Shown here piece by piece: positions 24,855-36,739 of a stretch of DNA of 64,000 nt; position 1 is the stretch's first letter, and each line of letters opens with the position of its first letter. Origin of the DNA: Paulownia fortunei (Eukaryota; Streptophyta; Magnoliopsida; Lamiales; Paulowniaceae). The translations under genes and the position numbers were made by a program. Below the pieces are notes generated by a model. The model was not told where the DNA came from. It saw only the letters and a program-made list of their open reading frames with translations, and searched no databases. Location of the stretch: NCBI GenBank assembly GCA_019321725.1, contig CM033120.1, positions 11,550,716 to 11,614,715 on the forward strand, written 5' to 3'.

Positions 24855-25230
24855 TACCATCACTAGAGCAGACGCAGAGGCAAATCCATCAGTAGTGATA
24901 GGTAAACTCTTTATCCATGATACTCCAGCATTCATACTATTTGATTCAGGAGCTACACATTCATTTGCATCCATTGAGTATGTGAAGAAGCTGGGTAGGA
25001 CACTTGACGTAATATAAATTAGTTACAATGTGACGATTCCTTCTGGAGACTCAAAGTAGACCAATCAGATTTTGAAAGCTTGTGTCATTCCTATTGAAGA
25101 TAGAGAACTATATACTGATCTGATTGTATTGGCCATAAATGACTATGACATAATATTTGGCATGGACTGGTTATCAAAGTACTGTGCTACCATAGATTGC
25201 CAGAAAAAGATAGTGACATTTCAACCTCCT
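24855..25230 (+). pseudogene. Tekay aspartic protease
   Basis: The active-site block LFDSGATHSF is at 24937-24966 (catalytic Asp in DSGA). The later strand IIFGMDWL lies near 25150. Stops at about 25015 and 25060 break the frame. The domain would mature the polyprotein. Confidence 0.85.
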
Positions 25231-26260
25231 AGAGAAGAAACTTTTATGTTCGCTGGGATTATGAAGAGCTTCATATTCCCACTAATATCAGCGCTGGAAG
25301 CACAACATTTACTAGAAGCGGGCTGTGAGGGGTATTTAGTCAATGTTATGAGAATTGAAGAACAACACCATCCTACCCTTAGTGAAGTACCAGTGGTCCA
25401 GGAATACCCTAAAGTATTTCCAGATGATCTCCCTAGGTTACAACCTGATCGTGAGATAGAGTTTGTTGTTCACCTGCAACTAAGAACGTCTCCAATCTCA
25501 AAATCCCCGTACCGAATGGCTCCATCTGAGCTAAAGGAATTGAAGATACAATTACAGGAACTGTTGGAAAAAGGTTTTATCAGACCTAGCTTTTCACCGT
25601 GGGGTGCGACCGTCCTGTTTGTACAAAAGAAGAATGGTACGATGAGACTGTGCATAGACTACGAGAATTGAATAAGGTTACAATCAAGAATAAATATTCT
25701 TTACCTCGAATTGATGATTTGTTCGATCAGCTCTAGGGTGCAGCAGTATTTTCAAAGATTGATTTACGATCTGGGTACCATCAACTGAAAATAAAAGATA
25801 ACATTTCAAAGACAACATTTTGCACGAGGTATGAACATTATGAATTTCTGGTGATGCCATTTGGATTAACTAATGCCCCAACAGCTTTCATGGACTTGAT
25901 GAACTGAGTATTCAGAGATTTTTTGGATAAATTTGTTATTGTGTTTATCGATGACATCCTGATTTGCTCCGAAACAAAAGAAGAGCACATGACACATTTG
26001 AGAATGGTGTTAGAGGTTTTAAAGACGAAACAATTATATGCTAAATTCAAGAAATGTGAATTCTGGTTGGACCGAATGGTATTCTTGGGACATGTCATAT
26101 CAGGGGCAGGAATATCAGTAGATCCAAGTAAAGTAGAAGCTATTAATAGCTGGTCACAACCTACAAATCCTTTAGAAGTACGTAGTTTTCTTGGTTTGGC
26201 TGGATACTACCGTATATTTGTAGAAGGCTTTTCCAAGATTGCTTCTCCTTTAATACAGTT
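25231..26260 (+). pseudogene. Tekay reverse transcriptase
   Basis: Open from [15 protein letters not shown] through [11 protein letters not shown] and [14 protein letters not shown] (25560-25665), then a frameshift after 25665. The region resumes as [12 protein letters not shown] near 25762 and MPFGLTNAP near 25856. The catalytic VFIDDIL box is at 25941-25961. A stop at about 25906 (N*VF) precedes it. All hallmark blocks of a gypsy RT are recognisable. Confidence 0.9.
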
Positions 26261-26760
26261 AACACGAAAGGGTATAACATTTAAATGGATAGAGACGTGC
26301 GAGCAAAGTTTTCAAGAATTGAAGAAGAGGTTGACATCAGCACCCATTCTTTCAATTCCATTAGGTAGTGGAGGCTTTGTAGTTTACAATGACATCTCGA
26401 AGAATGGATTGGGATGTGTACTGATGCAAAATGGGAAAGTGATTGCATATGCATCGAGGCAGCTGAAAGAATATGAAAGAAATTACCCTACACATGATTT
26501 AGAGCTTGCTGCAGTGGTATTTGCATTGAAGATATGGAGACACTATCTATATGGGGAGCGGTGTGAAATCTATACAGATCACAAGAGTTTAAAATACTTA
26601 TTCACGTAAAAAGAATTAAATATGTGACAACAAAGGTGGTTGGAGCTGGTGAAGGATTATGATTGTGTTATCAACTACCATCCGGTAAAGCTAATGTGGT
26701 GGCAGATGCACTAAGCAGAAAATCAATACAAGGTACCGCAACTACTCTTTCTGTTTAGAG
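26261..26760 (+). pseudogene. Tekay RNase H
   Basis: The RT connection and RNase H read [29 protein letters not shown] and [21 protein letters not shown], then [12 protein letters not shown]. The Asp, Glu and Asp expected in the active site are all present. A stop at 26608 and a frame change near 26680 (after INYHPVK) precede the VVADALSRK end block. Confidence 0.88.
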
Positions 26761-28140
26761 ACCAGAGTTAATTAAATTCCAGAAAATGAATGTGGAGATT
26801 GTACAGTTGGGAGAAATGGAAATAAAGTTGGCAGCCTTGACACTCCAACCGACGTTAATTGATAAAATTCAACAGGGACAATAAGGGGATGAATATTTTA
26901 TTAAGGTAAAGAAGGATATTGCTTCGGGGTACCGTCTGATTTTAAAATATCCATGAATGGAGTGGTACAATTTAGGGAACGATTATACGTACCACATGTG
27001 GATAACATCATAAAAGATATTCTTGTAGAGGCACATTCAACACCTTATTCAATATATCCAGGAGCTACCAAAATGTATAGAGACTTGAAGATGTATTATT
27101 AGTGGCCAGGTATGAAAAGAGATATTGCATAGTACGTGGACTAATGTTTGACATGTCAGCAGATAAAAATAGAACATCAAAGACCAGCGGGAACTTTGCA
27201 ACCTCTGTTTATTCCAAAATGGAAATAGAAAAGAATCACTATGGATTTTATGGCGGTTTACCCAAAACCGTGAAAGGTCATAATTCTATTTGGGTGATTG
27301 TGGACAGATGAACTAAATCAGCTCATTTTCTTCCCATTTGTTCAACCTATTCCATAGATCGATATGCACAGATATACATACAGGAAGTGGTTAGACTCCA
27401 TGGTGTACCACTATCCATTACTTCTGACAGAGACTCAAGATTTCTGTCTACCTTTTGGAGAAGTCTACAGAGGCATTGGGAATGCAATTATCTTTCAGTA
27501 CTGCACATCATCCTCAGACCGATGGGCAATCTGAACAAATAATACAAACCTTAGAAGATATGCTTAGAGCCTGCGTATTGGATTTCCAAGAATAGTGGAG
27601 CAAGTATCTACCTCTGGTGGAATTCTCATATAATAATAGTTATCAGGCTACAATCGGGATGGCTCCTTATGAAGTACTGTATGGCAGGAAATACAGATCT
27701 CCAGTTCACTGGGATGAGGTAGGTAAAAAGAAACTTTTGGGCTCGGACATGATTCGAGAAATGACAGAGGTTGTGTTACAAATTAGAAAAAGAATGAAAA
27801 CTACCCATAGTCGACAAAAAAATTATGCAGACCAAAGGAGGATGCTAGAGTTTGTCATAGGAGATCAAATGTTTCTCAAGGTAGCTCCAATAAAAGGTAT
27901 TATGCGGTTTAGGAAGAAAGGAAAGTTGAGTCCCAGATATATTGGTCCATTTTCTATTACCGAGAGAATAGGTGATGTTGCTTACATACTTGATCTGCCT
28001 ACATCAATGCCTCAAGTACATAATGTATTCCACGTATCCATGTTGAGAAAGTATGTTGCAAATCTATCCCACATTCTACGGAACGAACCAATAGAGTTAA
28101 GATCAGATTTGAGTTACGAGGAAAGACCTGTTACTACGGG
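26761..28140 (+). pseudogene. Tekay integrase with GPY/F module
   Basis: The zinc-binding part (27030-27160) has CLTCQQ but reads SIYPG where the family has a His, so one HHCC ligand is lost. The core is split by stops and frame changes. ITSDRDSRFLSTFW (second Asp) is near 27418-27460 and the ORF at 27617-28156 carries MEFSYNNSYQ onward. The GPY/F module SPRYIGPFSITERIG lies near 27928-27975 and HVFHVSML-like text follows. Confidence 0.88.
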
Positions 28141-28268
28141 AGATAAAACAACTTAGAAAAAAGAAAATCCCATTAGTCAAGGTACTGTGGATGGACCAGT
28201 CAACAGAAGAGGCTACATGGGAAAGGGAAGATGAAATGAGAGTCAAATACCTAGAGCTTTTTCAGTAA
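28125..28268 (+). pseudogene. chromodomain-like tail of the Tekay integrase
   Basis: One base out of frame with the preceding ORF, the sequence reads KKKIPLVKVLW, then STEEATWEREDEMRVKYLE and ends at TAA near 28267. This is the family's C-terminal chromodomain-type end, thought to guide insertion into heterochromatin. Confidence 0.75.
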
Positions 28269-28294
28269 GTAAAATTTCGGGGATGAAATTTTCA

Positions 28295-28308
28295 TAAGGA
28301 GGGAATGA
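28295..28308 (+). other. polypurine tract of the Tekay element
   Basis: AAGGAGGGAATGA directly before the 3' LTR start TGTAATACC at 28309, the expected plus-strand primer. Confidence 0.75.
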
Positions 28309-30686
28309 TGTAATACCCGAGCCTCGCGCTACTCACCTGACCAATATAGTTCATGCATTTTATGCCACGTATGTGTCATTTGTATTTTAATTTATATTTC
28401 ATAATGCGTTATATTTTATACGGCATTTTAATAATTAAACTTTTGAAGTTATCACCGATATTAGTTTTCAGATTCTTTAACCTAATTGGTTGAGTTGGTA
28501 CTAAGATACAAAACTTTATGTGTCAATTATCAAATACACGTAAGTGAAAGGTGGCATCGTTGTGTTTATCGGTGTAGAATAAACTATGCAAATTAATTAA
28601 TTAAAAAAATAATGATAGTAATAGTAATAATAATAATAAAAGAAAATAAGGACATTATCATATTAATTAAGAGGGTGTAAATTCTTACTATAAATAAATT
28701 TGGGGGTTTATAAATAAATATCAAAATATTATATATTAATTATATATAAAAAATATAATATATATATACATATATATATATGTATAGATGTACGAAATAT
28801 ATATAGATATAAGTTTATATGTAGTATAATAAAATAATACCATGATACATATATACATATATGTATACACGTGTATAGCTTATGTTGTAGATAAGCATAT
28901 GTTATATATATATATATATTAGAATGTTAATAACACACACCACACAAACACATAGCTAAAACACCACACACACATTCACGACAGCAAAGGAAAAGAGAAG
29001 AGAAAAAAAGAAAGAAGAGAAAATAAAAAGGGAAGAAGAAATAGCACGGTAGGAAAAGAAAAGAAAGTATGGAGAAACAAGGAACAAATTTCAATCGTAG
29101 AAATTTGAGAAAATTTTGGGTAAATCCCTTCTTATTTTTGTACGGATAAAAATATATATTTATGCCGTTTATTTCTAATTTGAAAGAAAGTTTTTGATCC
29201 AAATTAAGTTATCTTCTTGTGAGATAATAACTAATATACACTTTTAATTCAAAATTAATTACAAAGATTTAATTTTATTATCATGTATTAATTGGATGAA
29301 AGAGCTAATTTAATTGAGAGATTTGTTACGGGGATTATAACACATCAATTAGATAATATTAGAATGAATTCAAGATGAGAAATTAAGGTATTAAAAAGGT
29401 TCTAATTGGAGTGAAGTATAAATTTTAAGGTTTGATTGTTACTTAATTAAATTTAAGATTTAAAATCCCTTATGAGATTTGATATAGAAATCTATTGATT
29501 AAGAATGAAAATTAATACGTTATACTTTTACAGGCAGCCTCATATCTAAGGTTAGGGAGGAGAATCTTGTTAACCTTAAGTAGGATATCAAAGGTGAAAG
29601 GTAAGTGAAAATTCATTTGCAACTACAATGTATAGACATAGTATTTGTGCATTATCTATATCAAATGTGATCCTTGTGTCTTGATGTGTGTATTGTGAGT
29701 ATTATACATACCTTATAGTGAATATGTTACTTGGATGATGGGACATAGGATCTATTGTGTCATTGGACATGCCATTCATCAGCATTTACACGTGCATGCA
29801 TAACACGTGCTCACAGTTGAGGTTTTGCATGCATGACATTATTTTTAGAAAGAAAATATTTTGGTTGGCCACTACTAGAGGCCTGTGTGGCTTATTGATA
29901 TGATACTTCTCGGAGGATCATAGGGGTGGAAAGGGGGTGTGCCTTTGGTGATCATGAGAGGGTGGACCACTTGACTGTGCCCTTATCGACACCGCTGGTG
30001 GAAGACTTCTGGAGGATCACAGAGGAAGACAAGTGGTAGACCTCTGATGAACCTAAAAGATGGCCCCCGGACTGTGTCGATCTGTTTATGACCATGTGAT
30101 TATTAATATTATTGAGAGCTCTATCCAGTACATAGTAGGTGGGCCAAGGGCCCAGTGATGGAAACTGATGAATGAACTATTTTTATGCATAAGTTACATT
30201 CTTGTCATGACCTCATAGAAATGCATTGCATTTACGTTGGATTATCCTTCAGCATGCATGATTTTTATTTACTGAGCATTAGCTCACGTAGTTCATGCAT
30301 TGTAGGTGAGTTTGATGATACGTGAAGCCATGGACTTACTAAGCGAGCGACTGAAGCTCCTACAAGTTCTGAGGATCGGTGTACATGGATGACGACCTGT
30401 TGATTGGTTGTTAATTTATTTAATTTTGGAGTCTATTGTATTAGGTTTTGGGATTTGTACTATGTGTTACTTTTATAACTTTTCTGTATATGGGTATGTA
30501 AATATTATAACTATTATGGGTTCTGTGTAGATATATATATATTAGTTTGTGAGTGAAAAAAATAGTTTATTATTTATTATTATTTATTTATTTGTTATAG
30601 GAAAAAAAATATTTCATGCATGCACACAGGTTCTATCATGTCAAACTATATTATATATATAGTTGTGTAGTAATGGGGGTGTTACA
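28309..30686 (+). repeat. Tekay 3' LTR
   Basis: 2378 bp, homologous to the 5' LTR end to end with scattered substitutions and small indels. One indel is an extra stretch near 28335-28360 and another lies in the (TA)n region at 28740-28920. The two LTRs have clearly diverged, so the insertion is not very recent. Confidence 0.93.
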
Positions 30687-30691
30687 AAAGG

Positions 30692-31258
30692 GGAGCATCA
30701 TCAGTCTTGAACAATTTACATAAAGATTCTTGCACCAGTTCTCCATTAACTGTAAGTATCTAAAGACAACGGCGTACTTGTTCATAATCACCTAAAAGGA
30801 TAACGACCCCCTCCACTAGTTCGTACAACGCCTCATGGACGTGGTGCATAAAGTTTCCCATGTAAGCTACGAGCTGCTTGCTGGCATCAAGCAACAAAAC
30901 CTGCATCATGGAAGGTTTCAAGAAATTAATTGCCGAGATACCTCGACTGTGTTGGAGGAGCTCTTAGCTTGTGCAGAGAAGTATATCCGGGTGAATATGA
31001 CTACTGGGGTAAGTGCTCATGGAAAGATGAAGCACTATAAAGGAGAAAGAGTTGAGGAAAAGAAGAACAAAGAGAGAAGAGATGGACAACCATTAGGCTA
31101 CACTCATGTCACTCTCCTCAATGCCAAGTTATTGGAGATATTGGTGGTTGCTGAGTAGCAAGGTTTATTCAATCGGCCCAGCCAATAAGAGAAAAATCCC
31201 AAGCGAATAAAAGCTGATAGGTATTGTCACTTCCACTGGGACTACGAGCGTAAAATAG
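30692..31258 (+). pseudogene. Tat-clade gag, second part
   Basis: Resumes the gag broken at 21291: SISSLEQFT, YLKTTAYLFIIT, FVQRLMDVVHKVSHVSYELLAGIKQ, HHGRFQEI and LEELLACAEKYIRVN. It ends with the zinc-finger-like [10 protein letters not shown] near 31222-31253. It contains several stops. It then meets the truncated copia element near 31255. Confidence 0.8.
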
Positions 31259-31480
31259 AGAATTTCTGAACAAATACACAATGGTCAGAAGTTGTTTTTT
31301 GAAAGCCTTGCTCCCCCATAACTGATTCAAACTCAGTGCCTGCTTTAACCCATAAAGACTCTTTTTCAGCTTGCACACGTAGTCCTCTTTTCCCTTTATT
31401 TTGAAACCCTCTGGTTGCTCCATATAAATTTCTTCTTCCAAATCACCATGAAGGAAAACAGTTTTGACATCCATTTGCTC
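31256..31480 (-). pseudogene. copia reverse transcriptase, N-terminal part
   Basis: Reads [24 protein letters not shown] and [14 protein letters not shown], the classic copia RT opening (family DVKTAFLHG). A frame change follows; the other frame continues [20 protein letters not shown]. The sequence stops before the YVDD box, so the enzyme lacks its active site. Confidence 0.9.
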
Positions 31481-31657
31481 AACCTACAAATCAAGACTAG
31501 CTGCTAAACCAAGTACAACACGAATAGATGACATCTTAACAACATGAGAGAAGATTTCATCAAAAATTAATACCTTTCTTCTGGCTGAAACCCTTGACAA
31601 CTAGCCTAGCTTTGAACCGTGGTCATGAAGTGTGTTCATCCTGCTTCATCATGTATA

Positions 31658-32413
31658 CTACTTGTTCTTCAAAGCTCTTTTTCCCTCGGGCAGTTTTATC
31701 AATTCAAACGTATCATTCTCATACAATGATTTCATCTCATCTTGCATGGCATCAATCCATTCATTTTTGTATGTATATTTCATCACTTCTTCATAATATT
31801 CGGGTTCTCCCCCATCTGTCACTAATACATACTGACTAATAGGATACCATTTGAAAGGTACTGGGGTTCTGGTAGACCTCCTAAGTGGAGTCTCAACATC
31901 TAATGTTGGAACATCTGATGGTGGTATTGGTTGATCTATATTATTTGCCTCAACCTGTGTAGGAGCATCAGTGTCGTCATGATTAGACTGGTCATTTTGA
32001 ACATCATGTTTAACCTGTGGTTGTACTGGCACATGATGCTGAGGAGCTATATCCAAGTCAACCAAATCATCACTGGATTTAGGTTTTATTTTATCTGTCT
32101 TCTCAATGTTTTTTATAGTATGGTCTTCAACAAATGCAGCATCTCGATTTCTGATGAGCTTATTCTCCACTGGGTCATAAAATCTGTAACCAAACTCATC
32201 TTGTCCATAACCAATAAATACGCACTGTCAAGTCTTGACATCAAGTTTTGAACTTTCATCTTTAGGAATATGAACAAAGGCCTTGCATTCAAAAACACGC
32301 AAATGACTGTAGGAAATATCCTTCCCTGACCAAACCCTGTCTGGAATATCAAAATCTAAAGGAACACATGGTGTGAGATTTAAAACATGTACAACTGTAC
32401 TCAAAGCCTCACC
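31658..32413 (-). pseudogene. copia integrase C-terminal part and linker to RT
   Basis: 32113-32413 reads HLRVFECKAFVHIPKDE and then CVFIGYGQDEFGYRF in frames separated by a stop near 32227. 31658-32170 continues with an acidic/Gln-rich linker, then RRSTRTPVPFKWYP and the RT entry NEWIDAMQDEMKSLYENDTFEL. Confidence 0.85.
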
Positions 32414-33274
32414 TCATAATGATATTGGCAAACCTGCTTCTGAAAGCAAACATCTTACCCTTTCAATCAGTGCTCTATTCATCTTTTCTGCTAGCCCATT
32501 AAACTGAGGAGTCTTAGGAGGTGACTTTTGATGTTGAATACCCTGTTGTCTACAATACATATCAAAAGGACCAGAATACTCACCTCCATTATCAGTTCTG
32601 ATGCACTTCAATTTCTTCCCAGTTTGTCTCTCAACCAAGGCCTGAAATTGTTTGAACACATCTAACACTTGGTCTTTTGTTTTCAATGTATAAACCCACA
32701 ACTTTCTTGAGTGATTATCTATAAAAGTCACAAAATAGAAAGCACCACCAAGTGTTTTTATTTTTGTAGGGCCACAAATATCAGAATATATTAAATCAAG
32801 TATACCTGACATTCTTGAAGGGGGTGATGTTTTGAATGCAGCTCTGGTCTGTTTTCCTGCCAAGCAATGAGCACATTTCTTCAATGATGCATTCTTCATT
32901 TCAGGAATTAGATTCTTCTTAGCCAAAACCATCAATCCCTTCTTACTAATGTGACTAAGTCTGCTGTGCCGCAATTCAATTTTGTTTTCATCATCCATTG
33001 CATTTATAGAGCGATCAAAGAATTTTGCCTGCATCAAATACAATGAAGAATACTTCTTGCCTCTAACCACAACCAAAGAACCTTTAGTGAGCTTGCATTG
33101 ACCATCAAAGAACATACTACAAAACCCCTCATCATCAAGTTTTCCAACAGAAATCAAATTCAAATGAAGATCAGGTACATGTTTAACATTTTTCAAAATC
33201 AACATTGTACCGTTACTAGTCTTCAAACACACATCTCCCATTCCAATGGCTTTAGCTAAACCATCATCACCCAT
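32414..33274 (-). pseudogene. copia GAG-pre-integrase and integrase core
   Basis: An open 286-codon stretch contains LRHSRLSHISKKGL and CAHCLAGKQ (zinc-binding HHCC). Core blocks follow: LDLIYSDICGP (first Asp), CIRTDNGGEYSG (second Asp) and QQGIQHQKSPPKTPQFNGLAEKMNR (Glu in GLAEKMNR). All catalytic residues are visible in this stretch, but the gene around it is broken. Confidence 0.92.
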
Positions 33275-33490
33275 CCTAATATTTCCAAAATCACATAGTG
33301 TGTAGGATGTAAATAAATCTTTTCGAGATGTAGCATGAATGGATGCACCAATATCAACTACCCAACTAGTCTCATTAAATGTAAGATTAACAACATTAAA
33401 TTTATGAACGATAAGAAAGTCACCTATGACAATAGAAACTCGATCATCATCATTACCGTAATCATTTTTCTTTTCTTTTCCCTTATCTTT

Positions 33491-34270
33491 CTATTTTTCT
33501 TGCTTCGGTCTTTGACAATACTTCAATATATGCCCCTTGATACCACAATTGTAGCACTCAATATTGATATACTTGTTAGACTTGCTTCTGCCTCTATCTT
33601 TACTTTTCGGACCCCTACTTTTGCCTCTCCCCCTCTTTTCTGTAATCAATACATCTGAATGTGTGAAAGAACTCTGTGACTTTCTTCTCATTTCCTCATT
33701 CAGAACACTTCTCTTGGTCAAATCCATGGTAATGACACCATCTGGAGCTGAGTTAGACAAATATGTCCTAAATGTCTCCCACCAGTCTGGCAATATACCA
33801 AGAAGCCATAACCCCTGCACTTCATCATCAAACTTGATATTCATTCCAGTCAACTGATTAATAATACCCTGAAATGCATTCAAGTAATCAGTAATAGGAG
33901 TTCTATCTCGATATTTCAAATTCATCATTTGTTTGATAAAAAATAACTTGTTGTTCCCTGTTTTTCTAGCATATAACTGCTCAAGTTTTTTCCATAAGGA
34001 TCGTGCATTTGTTTCACCCCTTACATGGTTCAAAACATTATCATCTACCCACTACCTAATGCAACCACATACTTATCGATGCAATATATTCTATTCAACA
34101 TAACTTTTACTATCAGGCTTTGTACTTTCAAACACGGGTAAATAATAATCTTTCATATATAAAAGGTCCTCCATTTTTCCCTTCCATATTTGATAATTAG
34201 AACTATTAAGATTTACCATTCTACTTGTATTAGTTTTCATGTTCACCACAAGGCACGGAGCACAGCCCGT
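33491..34270 (-). pseudogene. copia gag
   Basis: The N-terminus MVNLNSSNYQIWKGKMEDLL lies near 34160-34220. The main domain at 33491-34033 includes LWKKLEQLYARKTGNNKLFF and the zinc knuckle CYNCGIKGHILKYC near 33512-33553. A stop near 34091 and a frame change separate the two. The protease between gag and integrase (33275-33490) has only a fragmentary frame. Confidence 0.88.
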
Positions 34271-34282
34271 GCTCTGATACCA
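34271..34282 (-). other. primer binding site, initiator-Met-tRNA
   Basis: TGGTATCAGAGC on the - strand, a perfect copy of the common plant site, three bases from the LTR. Confidence 0.9.
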
Positions 34283-34285
34283 CTT

Positions 34286-35154
34286 TGTTGGGATAAACAC
34301 ACACCAAGTTCAATCTAATCACCGATTAAACACCAACGCAACTGAAATAATAATTATCACTCTCTTGTGTGAACCTAACAGAAAATAATAACAAGCGAAC
34401 CAATCACAATTGCAACAAAGAACACGATCAATTTTTAACGTGGAAAACCTCCCCGATGTGAGGAGTAAAAACCACGGGACCGTAGTCCACCAAAATAATT
34501 TTCACTATAATTAAAATTAGGGATACAACATGTTCAACAATCTGTCTCAAGTGATATACAATCACAAACACCTCAAGACAATTCAATCTTGACAACAAAC
34601 AAGTTCTACCAAGAGAAATTAAAAATATTTCACCCAAATTGTGGCACTACTGGTGAAAAGATGCTGCAAATCCGATCTCCACCGTTCAAACTCTATAATA
34701 TGAGTGCTGAACATACCGTCAAAATTTTAGATTAATCCAACGGTTCGATTTTCAGAAACGGCTTCTTGATCCAGACTGCCCCCAGTAATCTTCCAGAAAA
34801 CAGAGTTACTCTGTTCTTCACAGAACTAGATTCTAGAGGACACAAAACCTGATCTCCACCGTTCAGATTCTATCAATGTGTCCTGAATGTGCTGTCAAAA
34901 TATCAGTCTGATCTAACAGTATGATTTCTCCTGATCGTATGTTGAAGGTGACTGGTCGGGTGCAGTATCAAAACCGAATTTATTCTTCTCCTTTCTCTTT
35001 CTAGTTCTTCTCTTTTCTCTCTCTCGTTTTTTTTTCTAATTGTAAACAATCTAAACACAATACCCTAAGTCAGTAATTTTATAAAATGATAAAATTGTCC
35101 TTCATTTAAGTTGAGTATTTGGATAATTCCACATTTAGGAAATCCAACCCAACA
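34286..35154 (-). repeat. copia 5' LTR
   Basis: 869 bp, with terminal TGTTGGG...CCCAACA inverted ends. It contains a repeated CTGATCTCCACCGTTCA(G/A)ATTCTAT-like block (34672-34695 and 34850-34875). No second LTR of this type is present in the window. Confidence 0.9.
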
Positions 35155-36355
35155 AAAATTCTTATTATTAAGAAGAGAATTAATAAGATTGATTTGCCAT
35201 GTTGAATTGGGGCTTACAATTGAAACTCACGTATGGCAGACGTCTTCCTATTAAGAAGAAAATTAATAAGATTGCAAAAATGAACATATAGTATTACATT
35301 TGAATAAAATAAAGCAAAGAAATACATATACTTGTTAAAAATTGATAAATATGATTGCAAAAGAGAAAACAATCAACCTATATATGTGAAATAGAGACAA
35401 AAAAGAAAAAGAAAGAAAAAAGGTCAAACAATGAAATGAACAATAATGTATGCGAATGACGAAAACACTGTGAGTTGCTTCAAAAAAAAAAGTGCTTATC
35501 ATAATGTAGCAAATAAAGATTATATACTTTACCTTACAAGTTTTAAATTTATTGGAGTCTCTAATCTGATTAATCTTTTTCTATTCGAAAGCGAGAAAAT
35601 CATGGAAATGTATTTCTGTAGATATATTTTAAAATTTGAAGTTATTGAATACCTTATCTAGACAAATCTAGTACTCTTTTGATAATAATTGATAATTATA
35701 CTTTTTTTAATAAAGATGGATAAGTATATTTTTTTAAATTTTAAAAATAAGTATATCTAAATTCTTATGTAATAAAACTGAGTTCAATTAATCTATTAAA
35801 AATATGCACTTACTTAAATAGTTTCAATATTTTTATTATATGTAGGTTAACGCTGCAATATACCTCTTCCTAAGATACCAAAATTTCTTGATTTTTCGTG
35901 GCAAAGTCCTAGAACTTGCCATTAGGATTGAAAAATAAATTAAATTGTTTGATATTCGATAGTTAAAAGTTCGTATAATTTCATTTCGTTAAACATAATA
36001 AACTAAGTTTGACTACATTTTTTCGTTTATTAAAATTTTAAACTTGATTCGTACTTGACTCGAATAAAATATATATAAAAAGATTAAATTAATGGAGTTC
36101 AATTGGTATTTGATTCGATTAAAATTTAATTTAATTAACAATTAAGTCTCAACTCAACTACAATTTTTAAAAAAACTCAATAAACTTTCAAACAAGCAAC
36201 GGTACTCGATTTGAGTCAATTCTTTGAGACAACAAGTAGCAATTGAATTTTTAGGTCACCATAGATTTCAAATCCAGACATCTCAACTTAACAAGGAATG
36301 AAAAAAATATAGTTCAAAGTGTGAAATAAATTAGGGAGTGGAAACTATTTTTTTC
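35155..36355. other. AT-rich intergenic sequence with one short direct repeat
   Basis: A near-identical segment CTTATTATTAAGAAGAGAATT.. (35160-35190) recurs as CCTATTAAGAAGAAAATTAATAAGATTG at 35246-35273, about 85 bp away. No gene was recognised. The 71-codon frame at 35446-35661 has no known domain. Confidence 0.45.
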
Positions 36356-36360
36356 CAATG

Positions 36361-36504
36361 ATGCAGCAACTCGAGTTCAGAGCAATGCTCTCCACAGCCA
36401 TACGTAAGTTCAGCACCCACCCCACACCACCCCTCGCGCCACCGCTAAAACACAGCCGCCGCTTTTCTTCTGCCAGTTCCATCGACTACCCAGCACTCCA
36501 AATG
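36361..36504 (+). CDS. short ORF resembling an organelle-targeting leader, possible orphan first exon
   Basis: An ATG at 36361 opens a frame of about 47 codons ending TGA at 36502-36504. After an internal Met it reads MLSTAIRKFSTHPT, then PPLKHSRRFSSASSID. It is rich in Ser, Arg and Ala, nearly free of acidic residues, and has an RRFSS-like processing context as in plant mitochondrial presequences. No downstream exon with a known domain was found, so this is either the first exon of a gene displaced by transposons or chance. Unusually for this region, it is GC-rich. Confidence 0.25.
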
Positions 36505-36739
36505 TGACTTTCAATGAAATTAGTTTCTAATTTTCTTCCGTGGCACGGCTTATGGGCATTAGGGTAGAAGAGAAGCACACAAAGTACCTTGGTTTGCCTT
36601 CAGCGGTGGAAAGCTCAAAAGGTTTTCTCGAATATAAGAGACCAGATTTGAGAAGAATGAAGTAGTGAAAAGATTTTTTGACCAACGATAAGTGAAAATA
36701 GGAGTAAAATACCGGGCTACAACACCAATGTTGCAAAAA

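Larger units (their letters stand above)
21292..30686 (+). mobile_element. Tekay/Del-type chromovirus (Ty3/gypsy), full length but decayed
   Basis: A 9.4-kb element runs from TGTAATGCC to GGTGTTACA, flanked by CAAGG (21287-21291) and AAAGG (30687-30691), a 5-bp target duplication with one difference. Order: LTR, initiator-Met primer site, gag with zinc knuckles, protease, reverse transcriptase, RNase H, integrase with GPY/F module, chromodomain-like tail, polypurine tract, LTR. Many stops and frameshifts disable it. The domain order and the C-terminal chromodomain-like sequence place it among chromoviruses; the long LTRs favour the Tekay clade. Confidence 0.92.
31256..35154 (-). mobile_element. 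Ty1/copia retrotransposon (Tork/Tnt1-like), 3'-truncated
   Basis: Runs on the - strand from an LTR at 34286-35154 through primer site, gag, integrase and the start of reverse transcriptase, where it stops at about 31256. RNase H, the rest of RT and the second LTR are missing. Domain order (integrase before RT) and sequence identify copia. Confidence 0.9.

Noticed and set aside
31594..33857. + strand frames opposite the copia element
   Set aside because: Shadows of the - strand gag and integrase.
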